Source of the DNA: Mesaphorura yosii
Taxonomy: Eukaryota; Arthropoda; Collembola; Poduromorpha; Tullbergiidae
Direction: 5' to 3'
DNA length: 64,000 nt
Assembly: GCA_009869945.1 (NCBI GenBank)
Contig: WIXG01000392.1
Span: forward strand, 1 to 64,000
The notes under the pieces are model-generated. The model was given only the letters and a program-made list of their open reading frames with translations, had not been told where the DNA came from and ran no database searches. The translations under genes were made by a program, and so were the position numbers. Within the stretch, counting starts at the first letter, position 1. The number at the start of each line of letters is the position of its first letter. Positions 33,065 through 45,106 of this stretch are shown here, one piece after another.

Positions 33065-35828
33065 TTAAAATCCGAGAGCTACAATCAAATAGAAAAAAAT
33101 AACTCAATTAGGAAGGCGGCTGACTTACAGGCTTAATTGAGCATTAATTAATTAGTGTTCTGACCTGCAGTGGCTTCGGTTGCAAAGTATTTTACATCGT
33201 TATCAGTGTCGTCCTTCAGCTTCTCCAGCACGGGCTTCACTTGCGAAGAGGCCACACTGAAATGCGTAAATGCTCATGAGATCAGAATTCATAATCGCCC
33301 TGTTAATTTTGTCTTACTTTTTCTCGAAAATGTGTCCAATGCGCTGGAAGGTTTTCGCCACGTTGAATCTGACGTTGGCCACGTTGTCGGTAGACATTTG
33401 GGTGATGGTGGGCAGCATCTGCTTCACAGTGATGTCCGCCCCACAAACCTCCGCCAAGACCTGGCCACAATAAAGAATAAATTGACAATTATCATGAAAT
33501 TGACTGGTTATTCTTGGCGTTATTACATTAATGCAGAAGAGGCAGGTCATTCTGTGGAGGTAGTTTGGATCCCGTGACATGGCGATGACCTTTGGAATGA
33601 CGGTGCTCTCCGCCCAGTCAGCCCCAAACTTCTGAACCAGCTTCTTCAGGTTCTGTGTCGCCGCCTCGCGAATGGCAAAGACGTGGTCGACGAGCCAAGT
33701 CATGCAGAGCGCGTTCAGCTTCTCGTCAAAGAACTCGACGCCCAGCTGACCCGCCAACAGCGGCATGTACTCAATGATCGCTAGACGCACGCGCCACTTT
33801 GTATCTTCTGCCAACTCAACAATTGCAGGAAGGAGCGACTGCGAGAGCTGTACAAAACATTAAATAATTACGACCCACTTCTTAACTTGATGTTAATTGA
33901 ATTGATTTGGTCACGTCACCACCTGTTGGATGCCAATCACTTCGTTGACGCAGTCCAGATTCGAAATTATGTTGAGGCGGACTTCTGGGCACTCGTCCTT
34001 CAGCTGTGAGAGGAAGAGTGGGAGAAGGTGCTCGACGGTGTTGTTCTTGCCGAGGATGGGGCTGAGGCCCATGATGACCGAGGCCAGGGCCGACTTGACG
34101 TGCTGGTTGGGGTCCGCCACGAGCTCCTTCACGCAGGGCAGAATGGAGTTCATGATGACCGTCTCCTGAATGCCCTTCTCCAGACTCTGACAAAACTCCT
34201 TCACTTTGTTCGCGGCCGCCGCACGAACCTCCGCCTCGCAGTCCTTCAGCAGCGACTGGAACGCCGGCACCAAATCCGTCTTGGTAATTTCCGGCCCAAC
34301 AGCCTACGAACGAACATCGAGAATTTTAAGAATTAGCAGTCCAAAAGCCAGAAGAATTTTATGGTAACTTGCCTTTTGCAGGTCGGTGAATTTCTCTGCG
34401 ACCATGTAGCGGACGCGCCAGCTTTTGTCCTCCACCGACTGCCGGAGCGTGGGCATCAGCAGCTGCTCTGTGTCCTCCTGCGGAAGCAACGTCGCAATGC
34501 TCACGCACGCCTCCACCGCCAACAGACGCACAGAGTCCTATGGAACCAAGACAGAACAAATTAAGATGCCGAGCATACTTGCGTGCCAGTTTAATCATCT
34601 TTCTTTACCTGTTCGTCCTGGGCCAAGTTGACAAACATGGGGATAATGTCCGACTTGAGGTACTCCGCCTCAACAACCTTCGCCAACTCCCCAAGCTTGC
34701 TCGCCGCCGCACGACGCACCATCGGCGTGTCATCTTGACAAAGACTCCGGAAGTGAGTGCGCAGCTCGGCTGAAATGAACAAAATTAACATAAGCACCTT
34801 CCGAGTCGGGGTAGAATCGGAATCTCGTTCTCACCCCGAATTGACGAGGCGACACGTGGGTAGCAAACCGAAAAGAGCCCGCAAGCCGACGTTCTGGACG
34901 TGAACCAGTCGCCAGAAGCCAGCCGTTTGATCAGCGGAACAAAGTGCGTTTCCAGATCGGCGACGGAGTGCTGCGACGAAATCGTGCGCAGGGACTCGAC
35001 TGCCTTGTCCCGCACCACCGTTTCCTCCACCGTCGCCAGCGACTCGAGCGGCGCCTGAATAATCGTGTTGTAATACGAGTTGGGGTTAGTCTTCTGAGGC
35101 GGCATTCTGCACAGACCCTTTCTCTCCCCTTAGGAATTAAGAACTAAACTTACGAGGAGGCAGTGGACGTGTTCCGGTCCGCCGACGAGTTGCGTGAAGT
35201 TGCCCAGTTGCTCGGCCAGAGCGAGGAGCACTTCATCTTCGTCATAGATTGTGTCAGCCAAGAAAGGAATCAACTCAGAACGGGTCCTCTCAACACCTAG
35301 CGCCAGGGCGATCGTGGACAATTTCTTGATTGAATTCAGCCGCAACTGAAACAGAAAAACACAACTCAATTTATTAGAGTGCCAACCCATTTCACCGTGA
35401 CCTTCGATGTCACAAACTTCTGTGTTCTGTCCGGCCTAAATAAGAGCTACGACTTGCCAAATGCAATGGAATTTCGCAATTTAGCATTCGAGTGCAAATG
35501 ACGAAACTGGGCAACACGCAATTAAGAACTTTGCATGTTTCGTAACAATGATTGATCAGATTTGCTACGACGCTATCAAAAGATTACAAATCTGCCTTTC
35601 CATCTGATTCGCAAATCACTGGTGAGTTTGCCCGAAGCTTGGCTGAAATTGCTGGAGGCAGTGCTAACTTGAGCTAATCCAGTTCGGTTATACCATTAAT
35701 TGATTGATTCAGACTCGACTTGGTTCTGTGGTTACCTGCACGTCTTCGTTCCTGAGTTCGTCGATGAGGACCGCGATCGGGTAGAGCGACTCGTCGCCCA
35801 CAGTTTCACTGCTTCCGCCGCCAAGCAT
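33065..35828 (-). CDS. Pp2A-29B: PP2A 65-kDa scaffold (regulatory subunit A, PR65)
   Basis: This HEAT-repeat scaffold holds the catalytic C and regulatory B subunits of protein phosphatase 2A. Ten exons on the minus strand (35828-35736, 35345-35154, 35054-34835, 34769-34609, 34537-34373, 34303-33923, 33847-33527, 33460-33318, 33256-33165, 33078-33065) join without any frame conflict to give 593 residues, against 589 in human. Fifteen HEAT-like repeats are expected, and blocks such as [28 protein letters not shown] and [19 protein letters not shown] are nearly invariant. The intron after LQK (34372 downward) starts GCAAGT, a GC-AG intron in a strong context. The last coding exon is only 14 bases and codes the final few residues and stop. 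The symbol follows the Drosophila gene. Confidence 0.95.
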
Positions 35829-35839
35829 CTTGATTCTGT

Positions 35840-36780
35840 TTCGACGATTTGTGATTAAAAATTAAACCAACGTCGTCGTCGTGACTTGCACTCTTGCACT
35901 GAGGGACACCAAGTTTGCTCGTCGAATGCTCCGGCTCCACTGATATCACTGCACTGGCTCGCAAAGAGTTCAACTGCGGTCGAACGAAGCACGTCAGGCG
36001 GGTCTCGTGATTTGTCGTCGGTGGATCTAAAAATACGCCACAACAATAGAAATTAGGCAATACGCGATCAATGAAAGCTATTGATAGCATGGGAAGGTGG
36101 CCAGGGATTCTAGATAACCAAGCATCGCTGATTAAAGAACTCCTGGCATCAAATTCATGCATAATACCCAATGAACAAAATTAAAAACCAACTAAATTGG
36201 CTCTGAATTAAACCACACCCGAGTTAATGACTCAACTTCCTTGTTATACCCGAAAATAGTATCGAGTTAGACATTGGAAGCACGCAACTTACCAATTTAA
36301 CCAGTTTCAGCTTCCTTCACACTAAATCCGTTGATAATTTAATTAAATTAGTAAATTGATAATTTACGTCAGAACTCGAGCGATTTCCAACCGTGGATCG
36401 ATGGTGAATTTTATAAAGTGCTCGACTTGACAAACTGCAAACGGAAAAGAGTCGAGTCGAATGCATTGAACCGATGCCGCACTGCCTTTGGCTTTGGCCT
36501 GCCTTTGCCGTGCCGTGCTCAGATGGAAAGAGCCGAGAGAACATTCTTCTTTTAGCCAGGCAGACAGCGCGCGCGCTCTCGCGGCGAGGCAGCAACTCGC
36601 TCCAGCAACGTTTCCTTCTTACGCAAGAAGCACAAAGAACACAGATGTTGCGTGTCACAAACGAATCGGGGCTTGAGAATTTTTGAGACATAAAACGCAA
36701 TTTATTTAATATTTATTGCTATCCTAATTAACATTCAAGGTATTGATAAATTGCAGTTACGTGGAGTATTTCAATCACAG
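35840..36780. other. Divergent/promoter region upstream of the PP2A scaffold gene
   Basis: The PP2A start codon is at 35828 on the minus strand, so this stretch is its upstream region and probable 5' UTR. It also holds the 3' flank of the minus-strand carotenoid oxygenase, which ends at 36792. ORFs here are short and not protein-like. Confidence 0.4.
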
Positions 36781-36791
36781 TTTGATGCACT

Positions 36792-38749
36792 CTACTTAGC
36801 AGCGGGGACGAAGGTGCCGTGGATGGACGGGGGCACGCGCTCCCGGAAGACGACCCTTCCGATCTCTGTCATGTCCTTGGCGTCGAGGAAGAAGAGCATG
36901 TCGGGCGCCTCCTTCCGCGCGTCCGTCATCGGCACGATCACCGCCCCGTCGTCCTCCGCCCCCTCACCTCCCTCGGCCCGGGGCCTCGGCACGAAGAGGG
37001 CCTCCCCAAAGATAAAGTCGGGCGACTCTCGGAAGATCGTCGCCTCGCAAGCTCGCACGTCGACCTTCGCCACAGAGTTCCGGAAGCCCGTCTGCGAGAC
37101 GAGCCCCGAGCCGTAGTAGAACTGGTATGGGCGCCCGCTGAAGGCCGGGTTGATCACAGGCAGTTCCAGTCCCCGCCGCATCAGCGTCTTGGGCGTCAGC
37201 AGAATCTGCTTCCCCCGCCGCACCGCCGTGGCCACGCTCCCGTCGATCGGTGACGGCTCGTTGGAGGCGCAGCCCACCTGGGCTGCCTCTAGCTGGAGGC
37301 TGAGGAGGTCGACGCCCTCGGGCGTCCGCTTTCCGTCGAGGGAGAGCGGCAGGATGAAGCGCTGTACCCACGGCAGTAGGGCGTGGTCCGACACGCAGTT
37401 GTTGCAGCCAAACTCCGAGGCGCGAAGCTGCTGGAGGGTCTGGGCGGAGATGGAGTCGGGGGTCTCGAAGCAGGAGACGTCGACCACCACGAAACTCTGC
37501 TTTGTGCTCCTGCAGACTTCCTCGTAGCAGTTGACGACGTGGATGAAGAAGAAGGGCGCCGAGGAGAGGAACTCGAAGACTCGCTGAAGCACCTCGCCGT
37601 CGGCCTTGGCGACGAGGTAGAAGCGGTTGCAAGCGTCGGGGTGCCACTCTAATGAGGCCGCCATCGGCTCCGCACGCCCCTTCACGGCGTTGCCCAGCAC
37701 GCGCTTGACGTTGCCGACGTACGGCTGCTCGACGAGGACCACGTGCTTGCTTGTCTGGCCGAAGGAGTGGATGCCCGCCATGGCCGTCGTCCACCGGCTC
37801 GGCACTGTCGCCAGCACCTTGAACGTCTTCCGCAGCGCCTCCTTCCCAATCGCCTCCCCGCCCGCGGGGAACGGCCCCACTCGAAAGACGTTGTACTTGA
37901 CGCCTGTGAGGATGGAAGTGCCCACGTTGTATATCGCCCCGTCAGCCGTGTCTCGGAGCGGGTGGAGCGAGCAGGTAAGGAAACCAAACAGCTCCTTCGA
38001 GTCGAATCGCTCGCCTAGGCGGAGGGTGTCGGGGTCGATGTGGTGGAAGTAGCACGACTCGCCACCCACGAAGAGGGTCGAGTGGGAGGGGTCGTAGGGC
38101 AGGTACGCCGTCGTGGGGTTGTCACTCATCTCGGGCACCTCAACAAACCACACCACAAATTAGAAATTGGGGAAATTAGCGCCAGCTCAGCTGCGACGTA
38201 GCCTCGTCACGCTTTCGCGACTAGCAGCAAAAACAATCTCATCTCGCTAATCTCTGATTATGTCGAGACGAGGCAATTAGGAGAAATTAGAAATTGCCAC
38301 GGTTGGATGACTCCTGACTCCTGACTTACGAGGTTTGAAAGGAAGTTCGAGAAGAAGCCTTTGCCGCTCTCGGCGTACTTCTTCGTGCCGTACTCCGGTA
38401 GGATCGGCCGCCCGTGCTTCGTCGCGCCCCGGTACGCCTGCGACTCCAGGTACCGAGCCTCGAAGGCCACCGTCCCCGCGTCTGGGTCGATGGCGAACTT
38501 GGACGCGATGGCGAAGCCGTCCAGCCAGCTCGTCATGACGAAACCGTCGTCGCCGAGGTCGAACTTGCCCGGTCCCACGCGGAGGTAGCTTCCGGCCAGC
38601 CAGCCGGGCAGCGGGCCGCCCACGACGGTCGCCACATCGGGGCTGAGCACCTCCTTCGCAGAGCGCCACAGCTTCGAGTCCTTGTCTGGGCGGCTATCGC
38701 TCTCGCTCTCGCTGGTGGCTGCTGTCACTGCTGTGCGTGGGTCGCCCAT
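36792..38749 (-). CDS. Carotenoid cleavage oxygenase (BCO1/BCO2/ninaB family)
   Basis: The enzyme uses a non-haem Fe(II) centre to split carotenoids into retinal or other apocarotenoids, supplying visual chromophore or pigment turnover. Two exons (38749-38330 and 38138-36792), joined in phase 0 through a 191-bp intron, give 588 residues. All four metal-binding histidines of the family are in the expected blocks: SLHPLRDTADG, GIHSFGQ, FFFIHVVNCYEE and the C-terminal SIHGTFVP. The start at MGDPRTAV (38749) is preferred. The open frame continues upstream with another ATG that would add an Arg/Ser-rich leader. The coding sequence is very GC-rich (long antisense ORFs result), unlike its AT-rich flanks. 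Confidence 0.88.
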
Positions 38750-39592
38750 TCCGGCGTCGCGTCGTGATTCTGGGGTGGCGTGGTCGCGTGGTCGCGTGAC
38801 CGACTGAGAGCGAGAGTGAATCTCGAGTGAGCAAAGACAAGAACGCAGAAGACGTAAAAGACGTAGAAGAGATTGAGTCATGCGTACGAGTTGAGTTGCG
38901 AGTGTGGCTGAAGGTTGCGAAACATGGACTTTGTGTTTGCGATGCAACAATGCAGCAGGTAGGGAGTCTCGGCTCAGGCTGACGCTGGCCTTGGTGGCCG
39001 TCTCATTCATCCACTTCGCTGTGGGATCAGGTGAGGAGGTGCCTCAGTAGTCTTGCATTGCTTTTGCATTGCACGCATGACAAGACAATCAAAATCAAGG
39101 CGAGCGTACAAATTATAAATAGAAAAACCCAGCAGCCGTCGACTTACATTCGCCTGCCTTCGTGGTTGGTTAGAAAGGAACAGCCTTGAGTCGCCTGACG
39201 CAAATCCCTTAGCTTAATTAACACTCGCTTAATGGCACAGACTTAAATGCATAGACAGACAGTTACGAGAATTCAATTTAATTTAATGTCGTGTCATTGT
39301 CATTGGCCAACAGGCAAGGCAAGCAAAGAAAGAAGAAGTCTCGTAAACATTTGTGCAATGCACTCAGAAAAACAGAAACCAAGAAAACTCACGACCTCAC
39401 AGCGTTTTAATGCTTTTTTGCATGGCGTTACGCTCGATTTAATGCGTTCGTGCGAATTCAGCTCACAAATGACAACATAATTGATAGCAGGTGGAAATTA
39501 ATAAATTATAAAATTCGATGGCTGCGAATTTTGAAGAGCACGAGAATTTTGATTACAATCACTAGGTAGTTTTCGTGGACTTGTTTTGTTGT

Positions 39593-41266
39593 TTACTTTC
39601 TGCGACGACCCCCACGCGACTTTGAGCGGCGGTCGTCTCCTCCAGTTCCTCGTCCCCGTCGGCTGCAGACGCTGGAGGTGCCCCGACGGCGCTGCTCGTG
39701 ACAGTACTGCGCCCGGAAGTTGTCCTTCTGCCGCTGACTCATGTTGCACCAACACCGACCCGCGTCCCGAGCAATCTCCGTCACCTTCAGACGAGGATCC
39801 TTCCCGTAACGCTCCTGGAACAAGCAAACAGAATCAGCCAAATAGCAATTGCATACCTTTGAACAGTTTTGCATAGCTCTGTTATTTATTGTGTGTTTAC
39901 TTTGAAGACACGAACAAAGTATCTGATGTACCCATTGGTGGCATGTCCACGACGCCGACTGCGGCCTCGGCGGCTCCCACAGCCATCTCCAGACGCCGAC
40001 CGACGACTGCGAATGCGGCGGGAGCGGCGTTTCGGGCGCCAAGCTCCTTCGTCACCACGAGGGCTCTTCCGACGACGGTGACGGCGTGTTGAGGGACCAC
40101 GGCGGGAGCGCGAACGACCCGAACGTTTCCTGCGACGCGGCGCGGCTGAAGCGCTGCGTTTCTTCGATCGACGTTGACGACGACGTTTCGGGAGCGAAGG
40201 CGCTCGTCCGGTCACAGCGTTGCGACGACGGGGACCACGAGGACGGCGTCTGGGGCGGGAAGAGCTGGGCCCACAGCTGCCAGACGACTTGGGGCGACGA
40301 CTCTGGCGACGTTTCGGGGGCGCCGAGGCAGATACTGGGCGGCGTCTCGGACGGGAAGCCATTGGAGCACTTCGAGCTCTGGAACGGCGAGAACGACTTC
40401 TGTGGCGACGAGGAGTAGACGAGGCGCTGCTTGTCTTCAATCTGCAGTGACGACGTGAACGGCGTCTCGGGCGAGAAGCCGCTGGTGCACTCGACGCCTT
40501 CGGACGACGGTGGCGGCGACGCGGACGAGAAGAGCTCGGACCATAGCCACCTCCCCCCGACTTGGAGAGATGACTTCGATGTCTGCGTAGGCGCAAAGGA
40601 GCAGACCGAGTCTTCGGACGACGAGGACGAGAAGCGCGTGATGCAGGGCGCTTCTGCGAACGACGGTGGCGACGAACTGGACTCGGACTCGAAGACGCAG
40701 CAGCCCGGCTTTTGCTTTTGGTGCGATGGGTGCTGCGTTTTGGTCTCGCAGAAAACGACGGAGTGCGACGTTTGTGGTATCTTCGCTTGGATGAGGATCG
40801 GGAACCACAGCCGTCTCCCCTGCAAGGAGCGAGAGAATGAGAAATGTTAGTCTGCAATTGCACACCAAAAAACGCATTGGTTTTAGCAATGACTCTTACT
40901 TGAACTTCTTAACTCGATGACGGCGGGACGCTGGGCGATGTTTCTTCAGTCTGCGGGGACGGCGACGGCTGTCTGGGCTTAGTTTGGCATAGCGGCGGGG
41001 GCTTTTCTTGCCTTTGCTGCTGCTGCCACATCCGTCATCACCCGATTTCCCCTTTCCCTTGCCAACGTAGAAACCGCCGCATTTCTTGTCTTCGCCGCCG
41101 CTGCCCTCCTTGTCTTCCCCTCCTCCACGACGTCCGGTGCCACGGCTCGAACGACTCGGAGCGTTGTCAGCTGCAAACAAACACGGGCAAAAGCAGTGGG
41201 CAGTGAGAGCGAACGAAAGACGCGGACGAGGACAAACCAAGAGAATCGATTACAAAACTCACCCAT
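39593..41266 (-). CDS. Arg/Ser-rich protamine-like protein with C-terminal HMG-box-like segment
   Basis: Four exons on the minus strand join perfectly in phase: 41266-41263 (only ATGG), 41170-40900, 40819-39901 and 39814-39593, giving 471 residues. Residues about 30-390 are dominated by Arg, Ser, Pro and Lys with repeated RPRRRxRR-type units and scattered Cys. The last 85 residues read as an HMG-box-like helix array (NGYIRYFVRVFKERYGKD, then ARDAGRCWCNMSQRQKDNF) and end in a basic tail. Insect protamines and related sperm proteins carry an MST-HMG-box, so I infer a sperm nuclear basic protein that packs DNA when histones are removed. A splicing-type SR protein is unlikely, as there is no RRM. 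The strong base bias creates long antisense ORFs over 39.9-40.8 kb. Confidence 0.6.
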
Positions 41267-41279
41267 TATGAAGAGATGC

Positions 41280-42800
41280 ACGTAATTATATTATATTCAC
41301 AAATAAGGTACGTAGATACTCCAGAGAAATCAACTTAGCTTCAGGTTAAAAACAAAAGAAAAAATCGCGACTGCAATCGACCCCGTCGACGACTCGAATG
41401 AAGAGAAGACTGACGAGTGAAGATTGGCCAGTCTCGATGAGAAGACAGCGGCCATTTGCAGTTTGCAATTGACGGTAGCTTCCATTCTCGGCTCGTCGTC
41501 ATGGACAAACCAGCATTTGCATTGTATTTGCATATACATATCTCGAGCTGAGCTTTCGAGCGTTTGACTTCTGCTTTCACAAATTAGAAATGGCGCTGTG
41601 CGATTTCCTGTCCGCAAAGAGTTCGATGAAGGAACGAAGTACAATTGTGCCTGTCTCATAATATGACATAACCTGAGATTGCTTCTCCGCGTTGGAGGCA
41701 GCCCTTCTGGAGCATCGCGCCGTGGTCCTCGTCGGTGGGTTTGACATGAATGACATCGCTACATCGTACTTGACATCGCCTGTTTTGTAAAGGTGTGTTT
41801 TGTATCAGTGTCACTTTGAAATCCAATTCTCATTTTGCCTCTTAATTCATATCAATAAATTTTAATTTGTAATCTCAGATGGAGATCGAAATTCTGTATA
41901 CGGATTCATTAAGGTTGAATTACTTCTACCAGTGCCTACATTCCTGTACTTAGCCGTGTTCGCAATTCTCTTGCGAAAAAGTTGGCCTATCATCATCATC
42001 AAAACCATTGTGTAAATGCAATCACAGCCACGACACCGAAGGATATGGGTCTTCAATCCCGGGTACGATCTTTGACATTTGACTTTTGGTCCGTATAACT
42101 TAATTTCCAAGAAATTTCTGCTATTCTGCCTTGCGATGATTGCAGCATCACTCTGAAGTTAGGTCAAGCTCAGATGAATCGGATAATGCAACCTATATGC
42201 ATTCAGACTACTCGAAGGAAAAACGACCACATTTGTATTCAGAGAGCACTTGACAGCCATTGACATGTTTATTCCTGATCTAAAGCCATGCCATATTTAA
42301 TCAAGTTATTTGTCTTTCTTGTGAACAGTGTGCTGCTATAACGAATGCATATGGGCTAATCCCTTCTACCAATTTAGAGACCCATGCAGCATTCATAGCC
42401 AGATTCAATCCAAATGTGTGTACATAGAAATGGCACAATGGATTAGGTCATCTGATTTGGATACCCCGTATAGATTAAGCATGGAGATCCCAGGGTTCAA
42501 GTGCTTTGCAATTTACCATACCTGAGTCAATTGTAAAGCTTGTGTAAACCAATAGACGAACTTTTGTCTTTGTCACTCCGGGTTTTTTAAGCATCACAAC
42601 GGTCAGATCAACAAGACCGTACCCGTTCAGAGAGATGAGTTCATGTTGGATTATGATGACCAGATGACCAGCAGCAAGATTCATTACAAATTTACCCAAA
42701 GCGTCAACTGGGAAATTACGGTTGCGCAATGGGGAATGCGGCGATCCGATCCGAAATCCATCTGAACATTGATCCAGGCTTTAGCTGGCATGGCGAGGAG
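41280..42800. other. Intergenic stretch with unrecognised ORF remnants
   Basis: Plus-strand pieces at 42328-42525 and about 42595-42765 look protein-like in composition (aromatic, Cys and balanced charge), but they are in different frames without good splice sites and match no family I know. They may be remnants of a gene upstream of the subtilase. Confidence 0.35.
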
Positions 42801-42810
42801 CTCGAGCGAC

Positions 42811-42847
42811 ATAAATACGGATCCGTTCAATAGGCCAAACATCAGTC
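42811..42847 (+). promoter_or_regulatory. Core promoter of the first subtilase gene (TATA plus initiator)
   Basis: ATAAATAC at 42811-42818 is followed about 30 bases later by ATCAGTC at 42841-42847, matching the arthropod initiator TCAGT. This predicts transcription start near 42844 and a 5' UTR of about 46 bases before the ATG at 42890. The spacing is ideal for a focused TATA/Inr promoter. Confidence 0.6.
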
Positions 42848-42889
42848 AGCCTTTGACAGCAGCAAGCAACCTAAGTACTTAGAATCAAG

Positions 42890-44489
42890 ATGTCCCAAGC
42901 AAGACCCTCAACTCTTCTCGTCGTGTGCTTGTGCCTTATAGGCCTGGCCGCATCTGCAAACTCCAAAGTCGCCCCTGGACTCCTCCAAACGATCCAGCGC
43001 AATGGCTACGCCAACATCCTCGTCTCCATGCGTGAATCGACAGACGCCACCCTGAACCAAGTTGTCGCCCGTTCTAACCTATTGCAATCCACAAAATCTC
43101 AGCGATCACAAGCGGTCTACGATTCGCTTACTGCCCTGGCTGGCCGTTCCCAAACGAACGTGCTCAACGCTCTCACGCAGTTCCAGCGAACACGAGTATT
43201 CTCCGTCGCTAAGGTGAAGAGCTTCTGGATCACTAACCAGATCTACGTCTCTGGGGCGGATCAAGAGCTCATCAACCTGTTGGCAGGATTGGATGACGTC
43301 AGCAAGATTGAAGAAGAAGAGATCGTTCATCTGGTCAGCCCTGTAGCCGTTGGGGAGCCGTCTGAAGACCGCGAGCCGGGCGTGCTTGCTGAATGGGGAG
43401 TGGACAAGATTCTGACCGCACAAGCAATTGCTGCACTTGGAACAAACGGTCGTGGAGTCGTGGTAGGAATCATCGACACTGGCGCCCGTCACACTCATCA
43501 AGACATCAGGGGTAACTTCCGTGGCGGCACCCACTCATGGTTCTTCCCCAACGGACGCACAGCCAACCCAGTTGATGGGCACGGACATGGCACTCATGTC
43601 ACTGGAACAGCTGTCGGAGCGTAAGTCATATATAGCATAGAAGCGCAGAAGCAGCATTCTTATGAATAAAATTTACTTGTAACAGGAACGGACTCGGTGT
43701 AGCTCCAGGCGCAGAATGGATCTCATGCAAAGGACTTTTGGACAATGGCTCTGGCTCATTTGCTGACTTGATCGCTTGTGGCGAGTTCATGGCTTGCCCT
43801 CACGACTACAATGGCGGTAATCCCAACTGCGCATTGAGCGCGGATATTGTTAGCAACTCCTGGGGCGGTGCTGGTGGTAGCAATACATACGATCCAGTTA
43901 TCCGGGCTTGGCATGCGGCTGGAATAGTCGCCGTGTTCGCGAACGGTAATTATGGACTCTTTGACCCACCCAAGGCATGCCGATACACTGGTTCTCCTGC
44001 GGACTCTGTCGTTGATGTGATCGCCGTTGGAGCAACCGCAAGCAATGGTAAGTCCAACTGACGCCTCAAATTTTCCAGAAGCCAAGGATCTAAACTCAAT
44101 AGAGAACCCCTTACCTTGTAGATGGAATCGCCGATTTTAGCTACCGTGGACCGAGCCGCAATGGAGCGCAGAGCCCTCATGTGTCTGCTCCAGGAGTCGG
44201 GGTTCGTTCAGCGTGGGTTGGATCAGACAGCGACTACAACACCATCTCGGGCACCAGCATGGCTACACCACATGTTGCCGGACTTGCTGCACTTCTTCGC
44301 TCCCATTCACCAAATCTGACACACGTCCGAGTGAAGCAGATTCTTCAGGACACATCAGACAGGAATGTGCCAACCACTGGAGAGACTTGCGATGGAGTCC
44401 CTGACACACAATTCCCAAACTACCAATTTGGGTATGGACGGGTCAATGCACTGCGAGCTGCCAATGCCCTCATCGCTGGTTCCATGTAG
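42890..44489 (+). CDS. Secreted subtilisin-like serine protease (S8, bacillopeptidase F-like)
   Basis: Three exons, 42890-43620, 43686-44047 and 44122-44489 (phases 2 and 1, GT-AG introns), give 486 residues. There is a signal peptide (about 23 residues), an inhibitor-type propeptide of about 140 residues, then the S8 catalytic domain. The catalytic triad is clear: Asp in VGIIDTGARHTHQD, His in DGHGHGTHVTG and Ser in SGTSMATPHVAG, with the oxyanion Asn in FANGN. It is a single-domain secreted peptidase, probably digestive or defensive, unlike the multi-domain furins. Similar bacillopeptidase-like proteases occur in springtails and mites (background knowledge). Poly(A) signal at 44549. A second, damaged and intronless copy is at 58.7 kb. 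Confidence 0.88.
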
Positions 44490-44614
44490 GAATTTTAATC
44501 CGGAATTTGGTGTATTATTGACGTTCATTGCTTTAGCATTCCAAGTGGAATAAATATTTTATTCATTGATTAGATCAGAAATTACATCTCGAAATTTTGG
44601 TTAGATTTTTTAAA

Positions 44615-45007
44615 CTAGCTATTCTTTTTTGATTCTGCATTCGTATTCTCGCCTTCCCTTCTCCCCAAGGTTTTCTGCGCTTTCATGCACACAAACTGCA
44701 TTGAATACAACACACCTAGAACGACGCTCGCAGAAATGGTGGGCAACAATGAAATCACATCAATGGAAGGAAACTGAAAGAAATTCATGTGATGGGCTAC
44801 TGATCTTAACTGTGCAGCTCCTTTGTGTCGAATCACATATTCAATCCAGTACACAGCTAAGTCATGAGGCTTGACCTCTTGATCTATAAACTGCCGAGAG
44901 TTGAACTGGACTGTATCTCGGAAACTTGATTCATGTAAAACTCGATCGATGGCATCTTTAGCGCTAATGCAGCTAGTCTCTAATAATTCCATTGGCTGAG
45001 AAGGCAT
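44615..45007 (-). pseudogene. UDP-glucuronosyltransferase C-terminal remnant
   Basis: The minus-strand frame codes about 130 residues that correspond to the last quarter of a UGT: AVYWIEYVIRHKGAAQLRSV, the membrane-anchoring helix (LLPTISASVVLGVLYSMQFV) and a Lys-rich cytosolic tail. The catalytic and UDP-sugar-binding signature regions are absent. Upstream on the same strand (45107 and beyond) is the 3' end of the methyltransferase gene, so no room remains for them. I read it as a truncated copy; an exon of a gene elsewhere is impossible in this context. Confidence 0.65.
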
Positions 45008-45106
45008 TGCATTTTAAACAAAGCAGTGACAATTCTGTTGTCCGTGTTGTATAACCTAATCGATTTAAATGTTCATTTATTTAATACGAAACTAAAAAGT
45101 CCGCTT

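Noticed and set aside
36819..38052. Plus-strand ORFs opposite the carotenoid oxygenase
   Set aside because: They are shadows of a GC-rich coding exon; the minus strand carries all four iron-binding histidines.
39889..40863. Long plus-strand ORFs over 39.9-40.85 kb (acidic, Asp/Ser/Gly-rich)
   Set aside because: They are antisense to the Arg/Ser-rich protamine-like exon. Its strong codon bias removes stops on the other strand, and the minus-strand model has perfect phase through four exons.
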